From: Synchiropus splendidus
Taxonomy: Eukaryota > Chordata > Actinopteri > Syngnathiformes > Callionymidae
Assembly (NCBI RefSeq): GCF_027744825.2
Contig: NC_071347.1
Location: 13,019,501 to 13,083,500, forward strand
Direction of reading: 5' to 3'
DNA: 64,000 nt
Below the pieces are notes generated by a model, which had not been told where the DNA came from, searched no databases, and was given only the letters and a program-made list of their open reading frames with translations. This document shows positions 51,101 to 62,289 of the stretch, in pieces. Each line of letters starts with the position of its first letter. The stretch's first letter is position 1. Position numbers and translations under genes: made by a program.

Positions 51101-52563
51101 ATGTTGGCTGCTGATTTGGCCCCAGTTGTAATGCCAATTCCTTTGGAACACACACAAACATCATCGTGCCACCCATCATTAGCACGGACAACACGCTGTG
51201 TGTGGGTGTGTATGTGCGTGCGTGCGCGCGCAAGTCATATTTGCATGTCTGCGTGTGAATAAAGCCCCTACATGTGTGTTTGTTTACATCCTGAAGGAAT
51301 CCTTTATCTTTGTGTTTTCTCACAGTTTTGTGTGTCGGCGCGGTCACAAGCATGGACTCACACACATGCATACATGGCCTTTCAGATGCGGTGTTGTTGG
51401 ACGTCCTCCCATCCACGTTACTGAACCATGATAATGAAATTGACAGTCTTGCTGAGGAATGGCACAGCAGACACAAACAACTGCTGCCAGACTCCACAGC
51501 AAGTCTCAACAGACAATGGTTTGGGGCAGCCAAATGGCACCGAGGCAATATCCCGCTTAAACAAATGCCTTACAAATACTTGCATGTTTTTTTCCCCCCT
51601 TAAAATCTTAAATCTTGATTATTTTTGTCAAGTCAAAATAGGGGGCAAAATCATTTTTTATCCCATATCAGAAGGCTGCAGCGGGTTTTCTGGACGAAGC
51701 AGGAAGCCAAATGTGCCGTAAATCACGACGAGAGGGGTCAAAAAGAGGAAGCGAGAGAGAGCAAAATAGGGAATGAACTCTGCAACCCCCGAGTCCTGGC
51801 AAGAGGCGAAGAAATGCAGCTTATCTTGTTTATGTGGGGAAGATAACTCGACCTCTCATCTGGCTGCAGTGAGAGAGGAACCTGCGCCCGTGTGTGTGTG
51901 TGTGTGACAGAGAGCGAGGCTAGTGAGACAGCTGGAAACACACCCACTCTCACTGACTCTTCTGGTGAGTCCAACTCAACACTTGTCAGTCAGAAGCGCA
52001 TAATAACATCCACAGGGACCTGACGAGAATTCTGTGTTCCAAATACGCAGAGGGAGCCAGCGATTTACCTCCATGTCCAAGACTTTTGGTTTAAAATGAT
52101 AATTCCACGCAAAGTTTGGCTGACTTATTTTTGCCCCACTTAAGTTGTTTATCTCGAAGTGAAAAATATTATATTGTCAAGCGCTCGGATAGGTATGGAT
52201 CACGGCCTGCCTTGTAATTAAAGGAGATTGCTATTTTCCCCGCAGAATAGGCTTTGCTACGCTGATCTGTAATTATATGTTGTTCAAACACAGAGGGGAG
52301 TGTCCCGGGTTATTGTGCAGCCGACTGCTCTCTGCCTCTGTTGCGCCATGACAATTGCCAACATCACTGGTTGTCAGACTCTGATGTTGGGAGTCAAGAC
52401 CGCCGGCGGCGGCAGGCTAAGAAGAAGGTTTCATTTTAAGGCTTCCTCCGCCAGATTTCATCGAAAGCATCCCACGCAGAAAGATGAACTGCAACCCAAT
52501 ATCGCCTGGGTTTCCCTTCTCACCATCACAATTGTTAGTTCATTTAAAAGGGGAGATGCTAAC
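48197..52563. other. Non-coding, nothing recognised
   Basis: Includes an A-rich stretch at 51024-51053 and short GT tracts near 51196 and 51891. The 153-codon minus frame at 51087-51548 is unrecognised. Confidence 0.55.
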
Positions 52564-52571
52564 AGTTTGAG

Positions 52572-53012
52572 CAGAGCTGGGCAAGGTGCGGCCCGGGGGG
52601 CAAATCCAGCCCTTTGACTGTATTTATGTGGCCCTCCTGCAGTCAGAGTAAAACTATAAAACTGACATTGTTGTTGTCTCTGACATTTTTGTCTTGTGCA
52701 TTGTTTTTTTGTTCATTTTCTCGTTTGATAATTTTTCTTAATTTTAGGAGTGTTTCTCGTACCTTAAAATACATCAGAATTGAAAGTAGATTTTGAAAAG
52801 TATTAGACACATTGAGAATGTTTAAATGGAATGTGGTTGAAATTTATGAAAACACAGCAAACCAACGTTTTCTGTAACAGCATTTTTAAATTGCAATTCC
52901 ATAATGACGCATGATGTCACTTGATTTTTATTTTCAGTTTTCTGCCGCTCTTTTGGTTCAACTGTCACAATATGTAACCTGGCCCCTTGGGAAGTTTAAT
53001 TTCTCACCGCTG
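52572..53012 (+). mobile_element. Complete non-autonomous hAT-like element with 8-bp target duplication
   Basis: Starts CAGAGCTGGGCAAGGTGCGG and ends CTCACCGCTG. The outer bases form a short inverted repeat (CAGAGCTGGG versus CAGCGGTGAG). Flanks are AGTTTGAG (52564-52571) and AGCTTGAG (53013-53020), an 8-bp duplication with one mismatch, which is the hAT hallmark. The GGGCAAGGTGCGGCCCGGGG opening is typical of a widespread vertebrate hAT group. There is no transposase frame in its 441 bp. Confidence 0.85.
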
Positions 53013-53064
53013 AGCTTGAGCATGCTAACATGACTCAAAAGTCTTTAAAGATGTACGATCACAA

Positions 53065-53135
53065 CTTGTCAAATCAAAGGCCCGCGGGCCAGATTTGGCT
53101 CACCGGATCATTTCCTGTGGCCCATAAGAGCATCT
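53065..53135 (+). mobile_element. hAT-like element fragment
   Basis: GTCAAATCAAAGGCCCGCGG then GCCAGATTTGGC and TCATTTCCTGTGGCCCAT, matching the common 5' portion of fish hAT elements (GTGTCAAACTCAAGGCCCGC form). It lies 50 bp beyond the complete element at 52572-53012 but is a different family. The right end was not found. Confidence 0.65.
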
Positions 53136-55430
53136 CATCAAAAGTTTCAATGCTGGGAAAGAAGTTTGAATGTTTGTGATTCAAGCAGCAAAAACAGAGT
53201 GCTTCTTGAGTTTTGAGGAGGAGGTTATGGATTTTGAAAGGATGTTGTGCTAATGTTAGCCAGACATTGGTTCCTGTTATGTGTCATAAAGGGAGTAATC
53301 CCGAAGAGAGTTGCTTGGACGGCATGAGAGGAGACAGTGGATCTTGATACCAGGAAGAAGGACAAGACGAAGACAAGCAGTGGGGTTCTCCAGAGAGGTG
53401 AATGAGGATGTGTAGAACATGGAGGTGACTGGAAGAAAGAACTCAAGGACACGATTTAAGGCACCATAATAATCTGGCTGGCTGATCTCCTTCCTAACCA
53501 AGGATGGAAAACACCTGACATTCTTAGCCCTTGTAAGATTATCGTACAGTACATCCTTATGTCTGAGGTGTGTGGTCGGGGCCAGCGAACATAAATGATA
53601 TTTACCACCAAAAATGGAAGAATGCGAATGAAGAAGCGATCCGGAGATACAAGGAAGCAAAGTCCCTCATGTGCCTTTAGTTATTTTACGACGATTCTTA
53701 TGTTAGAAACATCCACACAAATACCACCATAACCACGTCCGCTTCCATGCTGTGTATTGCCACAGATTTCCGGTTTGGAGGACAAGCTTCTTGAATCTTC
53801 ACTGTGTTGTGCTGCGATGGGATTATTGGGGTGCACCACAAAATAACTGATCAATGTCAGATTTTTTTTCTCTTAATTTTGGGTTTGTGGGGTCTTAAAA
53901 TGTATGTGTGTGACCCTCTTAAATGGCAAAATGCTGCAACTGCAGAATGTTTCATTGATGTTGACATTGTTTCCCGAAACATGTTGCACCAACTTGAGTT
54001 TTTTATTTATTTTTATTTTTTTATTACATTTATTTATTTTCCTTTTTTTTTATTAAAAAATGTTTTTAAAGAATTTATTTCCTACTTCTTATTCCCAATT
54101 ACCTTGAGCTTTGGAGCAAAACAAATGGAAGGCTATGGAAACCTTGGCTGGTTGTACAGTAGATGACTTCCATTTCCCAGTAAATTCACCAAATCTGGCT
54201 GCAGAGAGACTTCAGAGCAGGGTCAGCAGACTGATTTCCCTCCGGCACGGCGATATTATTCATTTGGATTACTAAAATTCATGTTTATCACTCCCAATAC
54301 TGCAAGTCTTCTTGTGTATTTTTCTGCACTTAAAACAAAGCTTCGTCAAAATACTCTCAACAGCACCACGGTGCTGGTCAAACATTCGCTCAAACCACAT
54401 GAAGTGAAGACCTCTGCCTTTCAAGATCTATTTTAGAAATCCAAATCATTTCAGGTGAAATAATTTGCCTGTGTGTGTGTCTCTCCGATAGCACCCCCCG
54501 GTGACCCCGTCACAGTGGCACTGACGTGCTACAATGATGGATGCCCTGAGAGAGTGAGCAAGGACCCACCTGGATAATGTTAAAGCTCAAAAGTCAGAAT
54601 CCTTAAACGTTGCAAGATGCTGACCTCCTTGTTTAATTAAGTGCAGCGTTTTGCTTTTAAATTTTTACTGCCACCCACTTCACTCTTCCTGCAACACCTT
54701 CAATTCCATATTAACTCATTGAGGAATATTTCTTCAACCAGGTAATTGATGGATGCAGGGAACAGCCTTCCTTTTGCTCTGGAGTGAACACCGAGAGCCA
54801 TTGTGACCCCGGGAGCGACAAAGGCCCAGCCGGCCTTGCACCACACACAGAGCTGTGACCTCCATGCTTTCCAGTAAGAGGAAACGCAATGACCCAACAA
54901 CCACAGTGAAAACCACTTCCCCATTTGTTATGATTTCACAAAGCTTTCACAAAAAAAAAAATGTAATTTCTAGCACACAATTGTTGCTCAATATGAAACA
55001 AGGCCATTGAACAGTTTCCTCCTCTGATGTTTTGATGAGTCAACCATCTGGCCCATGATCAAATGTCGAGAGTCATAATATACCTTGCCTGCGTCCTGGG
55101 TCTCCTCCCTCTTGGACTAGCCTGGAACACCTCACCTTCAGGAGACGCTTCGACAAGATGTTACGCCACTTCATCATCGAAAAATCTTGAGCAAAAACAA
55201 GAGCTTTGCCTTTTGGTTCGGAGCAGTGTCTTCATTTATGATCACTGCCCGGCTTGTTCCGTTTTCTTTGCGTCATCCTCCCCTCACTCGTGAGCAAGAT
55301 ACTTCATTTCGTCCACCTCCCAATCTCTTCGGATTGAGGACCACAGTCAGGTGAGGTGATCCACATTACATTGCTACTCACCAAACAGAGGACATCATCA
55401 ATAATATTTTTTTTTTTTTATTGTAAAATT
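53136..55430. other. Non-coding, nothing recognised
   Basis: The 127-codon minus frame at 53277-53660 and the plus frame at 53804-54166 have no recognisable domain. The latter is dominated by a T-rich stretch (54000-54070). Confidence 0.5.
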
Positions 55431-55744
55431 TAGCGTTATGGTCGAGACCACCAAAACCAAGTCGAGACCATGAAGGATGAGAGACCAAAGCCCAGCTGAA
55501 GACAGAATACAGAAGCATACATCTATTAGTCGTATGGACACATTTATTTTGATGTAACTTTTTCAAAATAATTCAAGAAATTCTGTCATTGTTTGTTCTG
55601 TCTGAGGTCTTGGCCTTGGTCTCGTCCCCGTCATCGGTCTGAGTCTCGACTCTCGGGTACTCGAAGTCTTGGAAAAGGCCTCTGTCTGTCCAGGTCCCAG
55701 CCTCAACTTGGCCTCAGGTTGGTTGGTCTCAACAGCAACACTTG
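55431..55744 (+). mobile_element. MITE family E, copy 3
   Basis: The left end TAGCGTTATGGTCGAGACCA and the reverse complement of the right end AGTGTTGCTGTTGAGACCAA are inverted repeats matching over most of 20 positions. The interior carries GACAGAATACAGAAGC as in copy 1, and the right half has the GGTCTTGGCCTTGGTCTCG tract. At 314 bp it is the best-preserved copy. Confidence 0.65.
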
Positions 55745-57045
55745 TAAAAATACCACTTAAAAACAGTTTTTCAGATTTCAGGGTTTTGACTTGTGAGGAC
55801 ACTAACTTTCGACCCGAACACTGAGGCGCTTGTCACAGCATCTCCATACAGTCAATGACCACCACAGCACCACTGAAGCATCGTGGCAGTCAGTGGCGGG
55901 AGGGAACTGTTTGAAGATTCTTTCCTCCTGTTGTTTGTGCATAGATGAAATTGTTTAACACGTTGAAACAGCTCTGCTCGAATTACATAATTAGGACAGT
56001 TTCCATGTCTGCTGGTTGATTAGAACGCAACTATTTGATTATCTCGTGGGGCACTGACGAAACACAATCCCTCTTTATTCCACGCCACCTCAGCATGTGG
56101 GGTTAGCTGCCGAGTCATGGTTGTTGTTCTGCGTCATCCCTGGAGCAGTTTGATATCAACGTGCAATAAAGGCCTGACAATGGCTGGATTCTGGACCTTC
56201 TGCGACAATTCCAGAGGGCCGGAACAAGGCGTCCTGAGCGGAGAGAGTCTGCGGTATGACCCCCTTTCTCCCTCTTTCTGTCTTTTTCGCTCAATCTCAT
56301 TCCCTCTCTCCATCCCTCTTTTCAGTCCACAGCAATTAGAGAGGCAAAGTGGGAGAAAAAGGAATGTGTGAGTGGCCTTTGTGGGGATTGAGAGAAAGAA
56401 GGAGGGAGTACATGAGGGAAAGTGAGAGATAAAGAGAGAGGGAAAAGAGGAGAGGGAGAGACAGCGTAGGGGAGAAGAAGAAAGGAGAGGAGAAGGTCCG
56501 TCTTAATTGGCCTGTGTGGCCACGCTGGGCCGCGGTGGTTTGGGCTTGCCAAACCCTGCGCCTCAATAGTTGGCCCGGGCTTACATGCATCCCGTGCATC
56601 CGGCCAACCACAACTAACTCTAGTGTGCTCTTTGGCAGTTTCCAATGTCAGGCCTGGGAGAGTTGTGCCACCCACATCTACACTGGGCTCCACCATCCTG
56701 GAGGCCTCAAAGATGGGCATCGTACACGGCTGACAGGTCAACCTTCATAACAACAATATTTAAAACTGAACTTTGATCTCATACCAAACACCATGTTGAA
56801 GGTTGTGATATATTCTTTCGCGCAGCAGGAACAATGGCGGCGTGTAGAGCTCCTGATGTCATTGCCAGTGGCGAGTACATCTTTGTTGTCTAGTGTGTGC
56901 CTTTAATGTTTTTATGCTCTATGATATATTTACTGTTGCTGTTGGGACGCTTCAAATTTCCCTGCTGCAGGGCAAATAAAGTATATTCATTGTAATGACA
57001 AGGCCCTTTAAAACCCAACGCAGCTCGTCACTATTATCCCATTCG
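55745..57045. other. Non-coding; retroelement-like 3' tail
   Basis: Besides the pyrimidine/purine tracts, 56952-56990 has AATTTCCCTGCTGCAGGGCA then AATAAAGTA, a wording common at the 3' ends of fish retroelements. The remainder is unrecognised. Confidence 0.45.
56262..56495. repeat. Polypyrimidine tract followed by polypurine tract
   Basis: 56262-56325 is almost all C/T (CCCCTTTCTCCCTCTTTCTG and on). 56380-56495 is almost all A/G (GAGAGAAAGAAGGAGGGAGT and on). They are roughly complementary in inverted order, giving hairpin or triplex potential. Confidence 0.8.
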
Positions 57046-57348
57046 TACTGCAACTACTCAATGAGTAGTCGACTAGTCGTATACAAAGACCACAGGTTGA
57101 CATACACAGCAACATGTCTGATTGTTTTGTTGTAAATAGCGTTGAAATATCAATTTAAAATGTGTGTATATTGTTGTGATAGGTGCATATTGTTAAACCA
57201 TGTTTTGAATATTTGAATTCCTCCAAATGTGGTGTGTAAGGAAGCGGTATCCTTTGTGAAATGGACGTTTGGGTAGCCTCAACTTACAGCGGAGAGAGAT
57301 ATGACTCCCCGACGAGTCAACTAATGTCGACACGTCACTTCAGCCCTA
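57046..57348 (+). mobile_element. hAT-like MITE with GACTAGTCG-type ends
   Basis: The left end TACTGCAACTACTCAATGAG then TAGTCGACTAGTCG. The right end, reverse-complemented, is TAGGGCTGAAGTGACGTGTC then GACATTAGTTGACTCGTCG. Both match the fish element terminus of the TAGGGCTGCAACGATTAGTC form. No clear target duplication was found. About 300 bp, non-coding. Confidence 0.6.
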
Positions 57349-59057
57349 CCACTACCTGACTCACACACTGTTGTGTTGTTGCTGTTTCAGACGAATAAAG
57401 GTCATCTGATCTAATCCAATGCTTCATGTTTGTCATTCTATTATTTATTCATTTATTTGACTGTTATTATTTATTCGTTTTGTTGATTATTTCACCGTGT
57501 ACCAACACACTTTCCTAGTTGGTGGGATCTTCACTGACACGGCAGTATTACTGAGTCTGAGTAATGTAATGTCTGTGCTGCCATAGCAACCAAAATTTCC
57601 CCATTACAGGAAGCAGAAAGTCAGTCTAATCTAATCTAACAGTGTGGCCATTATAACTGGTATTCTGGCTCCCCGAATGTGCCATCAAAGTTGGCGTGTC
57701 GGAATCAGCGTGACGGACAAAATATTGGTCCAGTTTCTGCAGTTTTCCTTTTTCTTGCTCCCTCCTCTCTCTATGTACTTTGTCGTTCCACCTTCATGCC
57801 TATACAGTCCAATCGTGGTTGCTACACTGTAGGTGACCACACGACTGACCCGGCTGTTGATACACCCGGGGACATAAAGTTAGTGAAAGAAGGCCGACAT
57901 GTAGCGCAACACACGATTGAGCATTTTGAACCTGAGAGTTGCCAAAACCGCCACTGGTCACCACTATCCAGAGAGAGTGGACGATAAACTGGGGAGACAC
58001 TCTGAGTGAGCGCGGAAAACTGACACACATCAGCAAGTTAGAAAGAGTTTTAAAGCCAGTGTTTTGTGAGAAAATGCATTAAAAATGCATTCAGCAGTGA
58101 GGCGAGCACATTTTAGTGGTGCAGAAAGACAGTTGCAGAACGAAACGAAATAGGCCAACTGCATTCGTTTGCATGCGAGTACGCCACATTCATGACTTTG
58201 CACGAACTTGTTCCAGCGTTAAAAAATGTTTTTCTTACTTTTTTTTTTTTTTTGCAAACACTTCCAGCTGAGTGTTTTCCCCTCTTTATGCGGGGAAGGC
58301 CTCCTTAGTGGGGCAATAAGGTTTCATGAGACAGGCAGAGGTGATTTAATTGAGCAATTTATGACCATAAAACGCAGAACATGGGCTCCTCGACCGCTTC
58401 AGCCGAATAAGCTTCTTCACTTTCCCAGAAGCAACACATGTGCATCTCATCACTGTTAAGCTGAATTTTTTTACTAAAGCTGAACAAAAGTTGTATTCCT
58501 CCACTACTGGCTATTAAGTTCAAGCCTTTTGAAGCTTGAGCGCCTCAAATAAACTCTCATGTACCTAGATAACCCCGCCACTTATAAAAGTACTATACCG
58601 AACGTGTACCAAGCAGGCGTCTTGTGCGTGTTTGATAAAACAGAAGTGGTGCTTTTGGGAAAGACATGACATAATTTGGAGGTTTCTGAGGTGAGTGAGT
58701 TAAGCTCGCTTCAGGAGTTCGGAAACCGCCGCTGTGGTGGATGGATGGACGGGTGCACCCTTGGGTATGTCAGGTCAAGTTTAGCGCGGCAAGCTGCTAC
58801 AAAACATTGTGTCGGAAAAGTAAGGGATAAAAATAAAACTGGATGTAACCATACAGCTTTGAGATGCCATGAATTATTCACACGACACAAAACGTATAAC
58901 CAGCTTAAAGAGAATGCCTCATGGGAAACTTTACATCACACACGTTCAAGTTGTCAACCAAAGAAAACTTTTGGAACAGTAAGTTCTTCAATGAACATTC
59001 ATAACTTGAAAGTAGGATGAGTGTCGACTGCAGTCGTGCAAGGAATAATAATAATAC
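57349..59057. other. Non-coding, nothing recognised
   Basis: Ordinary intergenic DNA with a T-run at 58239-58253. The frames at 57679-57987 and 58676-59020 are unrecognised. Confidence 0.55.
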
Positions 59058-59140
59058 TGGACCCTGGCTCCAACCCCGTGTAGCTGGGACAGGGTCCAGC
59101 GAGAGACTAAGCAAGATCATGAATGAAAGAATAGAGAATA
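59058..59140 (+). mobile_element. LINE/SINE 3'-tail fragment
   Basis: Contains AGCTGGGACAGGGTCCAGC followed by a GAATGAAAGAATAG-like tail. This matches the degenerate 3' end (GCTGGGATAGGCTCCAGC then GAATGAATG) of a common fish retroelement tail. The rest of the element is not recognisable. It lies 240 bp before the tetranucleotide array, whose start has the related form GAAAATGGATGG. Confidence 0.55.
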
Positions 59141-59375
59141 AAACTCAACAGCAGATCATTAAAATGTGAGCGTCCTTCTGTCGGGTCATCTGACAAGGAC
59201 GATGTTTACCAGTCGGTGACATGGACATTAACAGTTTCCCAGAGAGATGTATCATAGTGGTCAGTTGTACGTCAGGTCAACCTCAGCTGGACACCAAATT
59301 ATCACCTTCAGTGAACGCGGCTATCTGTTTGTAATTGTCGACTTAAGAGGTCCAGTAGGAGTGGAGTGTCTGAGC

Positions 59376-59500
59376 TGAAAATGGATGGATAGATAGATGG
59401 ATGGATGGATGGATGGAGGGATAGATAGATAGATAGATGGATGGATGGATGGATGGATGGACGGACGGGCAGACAGACAGATAGACAGACAGACAGACAG

Positions 59501-59531
<31 letters not shown>

Positions 59532-59547
59532 GATAGATAGATGGATG

Positions 59548-59618
<71 letters not shown>

Positions 59619-59771
59619 GGATGGATGGATGGATGGATGGACAGACAGACAGATAGACAGACAGACAGACAGAAAGATAGATAGATAAATAGATAGATAG
59701 ATAGATGGATGGATGGATGGACGGACGGACGGACGGACGGACGGGCGGGCGGGCGGGCGGACGGACGGACG

Positions 59772-59802
<31 letters not shown>

Positions 59803-59838
59803 AGATAGATAGATAGAAAGGTATATGGATGGATGGAT
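59376..59838 (+). repeat. Large GATA/GATG/GACA/GACG tetranucleotide array
   Basis: About 460 bp made almost wholly of four-base units differing by single substitutions: GATG, GATA, GACA, GACG, and a GGGC core near 59741-59757. Blocks of one unit pass stepwise into the next. A mosaic of GATG, GACA, GATA and then a GATAAATA interruption recurs about 180 bp apart (59437 and 59619), so the array has a higher-order period. The minus strand gives long open frames rich in SIYL/SVCL, which are artefacts of the repeat. The array opens with GAAAATGGATGG, a form seen at LINE 3' tails in fish. Confidence 0.97.
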
Positions 59839-59910
59839 GACCCATTGGGCTTGGCACGTCAGAGCTGAGTGGAATATCATTGGACACCATGCAGAATTAC
59901 AAAGACATGA

Positions 59911-59916
59911 TTTAAT
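59911..59916 (-). terminator. igf2: Candidate distal poly(A) signal ATTAAA for igf2
   Basis: ATTAAA on the minus strand about 2.1 kb after the stop codon, followed by a TG-rich stretch (TGTCTTTGTAATTCTG) and then the tetranucleotide array. It would give a long 3'UTR of the sort common for IGF2, but it is no stronger than the proximal candidate. Confidence 0.3.
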
Positions 59917-61544
59917 GAAGGACTCATCATTCCCCTGCCATCAATACTAAAGTGGCTTCAGAACATAGTGGGTAGAGTACAATCAATGTTCAACAACAGT
60001 TATTCTTCCAATAATAAAATCACTCAATGATACTTCCTGTTTCACAGATAACCCCCGACAGGTTTCCGGAAAGTCCATGCAGATCACCATATTCAGAGTA
60101 TGTGCCTATTTCTGTGACATTACATACTGAAGCAATCCAGGCTATGCTGCTGTTAAAATATTAATTTAAAGTAGCTATGGCAAACAGAGAGGGAAAAAAA
60201 AGACATTATTTTTTGGTACAAAGCATCTACAAAAAGCCTTAAAACTCCAATTGGAAAACAGAGATCATACAAAATAATTCCGTCAGCTGAGCATCAGTGC
60301 TTCGTATATTATTTGGACCAATTTTCAAATATATTTTATAACAAAATAAATAATGCCTTTATACAGTGCCCTTATTTATATTTCAACAAACAAACAAAAA
60401 AGCTTGGCGGCTCATTACGCAAGATACAGCTCAGACTAAAGGAAAATAACACAACGTCCCTGGAAACTAATTATATATCTATATTTATATATATATTTAT
60501 ATATATATAGATGTATATATATATTCAAGTATTTGTTTTCAGGCAAAAGCATGTGAATACTACTGATATACATTAAAAATAAAATGTTAGTTGACATTAT
60601 TGCTGTTTTTTTCCCTTTGAATCAAAAATGTTGTGCCTTTCTTTAGAACTGTAAAATAACATCATAGAACTATAACCCAAAAAGAAAATGCCTAACTTGA
60701 AAGAACAGGAATGTCACGGTACCAGAAACTGACAGGGTTTTCCTTTTTTTTCTCATTAAAACATTGATATGAAAAGAAAACAGGAAAAAGAGACAAAATA
60801 AAATATAATTATCAGTATCCCACTTGTCCATGCGATGGTACTTCCTGTCAGAGCAGTCCGCAAAGCCATGGAAAACAGGAAGCATTGTCTCAGAACTGAA
60901 GAAGTGTCCCAGTCCTTGCAGTCCAATATGTCCGGTGAGTCCCTAAAACGCTCCATGTGCCCGGCAGCCTTGGAGGGACTAGGAGGAGCAGGGGCTGGTT
61001 CTTGGGTCCCCCACTTTTTTTTGCCAAGTTTGCTGGCGATTTAGCAATGAGCAGCCCTCGCTGTGAGCTGAGCCCAGATATTCTCTCACCGACACATCCC
61101 CCTTTACATTGCCACTGCCAGGAGCTCCCAAATCCATGTTTTCCTTATTTTCAAAAAGTCACACTTTCCTTAAAACGGAAAGTTTCAATATTCATTCAAA
61201 GGAAAAAAAAAAAAAAAAAACGTGCATTTCAACCTCTTCTTTGAGTCCATTCCCAAAGCTAGCACCATGACATTTTTAAGCTACACGTTCATTGTTCATA
61301 AAAAAATAGTGCCATTTTTTTTTCTTTACTTTGACGTAATCCGTGGCAATGTGCAATTTTGCAGACTCATCTCTGCTTTTTGTTTGTGATCAAAAGGTGC
61401 TGGAACAGGAATCTAATTTTACAAAATAATTCCTTACAGTGTGGAAGTCCCTTTATAGGTAGAGGTGCAAACTAATAAGAAAAAGACTAACAGAGATTTT
61501 CTTTCGCCTCGGAAAAACAAAAAAAAATGACGTGGAATGGATTC

Positions 61545-61550
61545 TTTAAT
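61545..61550 (-). terminator. igf2: Candidate proximal poly(A) signal ATTAAA for igf2
   Basis: ATTAAA on the minus strand about 500 nt after the stop codon. It is followed some 20-35 nt downstream by a T-rich run with T9-G-T5, a plausible downstream element. This is the commonest variant of the AATAAA hexamer. Confidence 0.35.
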
Positions 61551-62049
61551 GCAAGCTGCTCTTCTCTCTCAGTTGTTTTCCACAAGGACAAAAAACATTC
61601 CGCTGGGTGTCCTCTTGACACTTGCGAACCTCAGATCCCTTTCATCTTCTTCCTTCCTTTTTAACTCTCTTCCTGAAGGATCCACCTGAATTGCGTTCAG
61701 CCAAATTGTTAACTTTTTGTTCATCGTTTGTGTTTGTGCCTTTTGTGTCAGTGGCTGAAAGAGAGAGGGAGCAAAAAAGTTCAGACAGGAAGAATGTGAA
61801 GGCATGGCTGTGTGCCAGAGAAGAGTGTTTGAGGTTTGGAGGGGGCGGAGGGGGCATTAGAAAAGGGGCACAGGGTCAAGAAGAAGTGGATGAGATGGAG
61901 GTGGGGGGGTGGGATTGGTGAGCTCGGACAGGGCTGGGGAGGTCAAAGAGGACTGCCACAGAAATGACGTCAGAGACAAAGCTATAATCCCCTAGTCTTT
62001 TTTTTTTCTCCCTCCAAAATCTTGTCTGTGCAAAGGGCTGGCAGCGGGC

Positions 62050-62289
62050 TCACTTGTGGTTGACATAGCTGTCTGTGGTGAGCAAGACAGGAGGCAGTTT
62101 GCTGGGCAGGCTGATCAGGGGCCTGTGGAAGATGGCTTGCTCTTTCGCTTTGATCTGTTCAGCTTGCCTTCGGAACTTCTTGGCCCTCAGGATGGCGGGG
62201 ACACCCCTCCGGAGCCGCTGGGCCGCCCTCTTCTGCCACGCGTCGTATTTGGAATACTTCATCGTCACATGTGGCTTCCTGGGGACTTC
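62050..62289 (-). CDS. igf2: igf2, last coding exon (E-peptide) with stop codon
   Basis: Encodes the last 79 residues of the IGF-II precursor plus a TGA stop at 62050-62052. The exon opens after a CTGTAG acceptor with GAA GTC CCC (EVPRKPHVTMKYSKYDAW), in phase 0 with the CAG that ends the preceding exon. With the 19 E-domain residues of that exon the E-peptide is 98 residues, the usual teleost length. It contains the basic stretch QRLRRGVPAILRAKKFRR, the conserved block IFHRPLISLPSKLPPVLL, and the C-terminus SYVNHK. The E-peptide is removed from the mature hormone by proprotein processing. A long open frame on the opposite strand over this exon is treated as a shadow. Confidence 0.97.
   Translation of the reverse strand, partial: EVPRKPHVTMKYSKYDAWQKRAAQRLRRGVPAILRAKKFRRQAEQIKAKEQAIFHRPLISLPSKLPPVLLTTDSYVNHK

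Larger units (their letters stand above)
59905..62049 (-). other. igf2: Probable igf2 3' untranslated region
   Basis: Sequence following the igf2 stop codon. It is AT-rich with long A/T runs (for example 61203-61220) and a TA-rich stretch at 60479-60525, and has no AATAAA on the minus strand. Two ATTAAA variants occur, at 61545-61550 and 59911-59916, so the 3'UTR could be about 0.5 kb or about 2.1 kb. A palindromic TGACGTCA (61965-61972) lies about 80 bp past the stop. The extent is inferred; only transcript 3' ends would fix it. Confidence 0.55.

Noticed and set aside
51087..51548. 153-codon minus-strand frame
   Set aside because: Partly a translation of a GT/CG tract; an equally long plus-strand frame overlaps it.
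53277..53660. 127-codon minus-strand frame, and the idea that the opposite strand is a LINE tail
   Set aside because: The plus strand has LINE-like purine-rich wording, but I could not match it to any known LINE motif in order.
59308..59890. Two overlapping ~190-codon minus-strand frames rich in SIYLS/SVCLS
   Set aside because: They are translations of the tetranucleotide array in different frames, with no non-repeat content.
59900..62049. Counterpart of mammalian miR-483 or H19 near igf2
   Set aside because: No sequence resembling the miR-483 hairpin was seen, and H19 is not known from fish; the flank gives no support.
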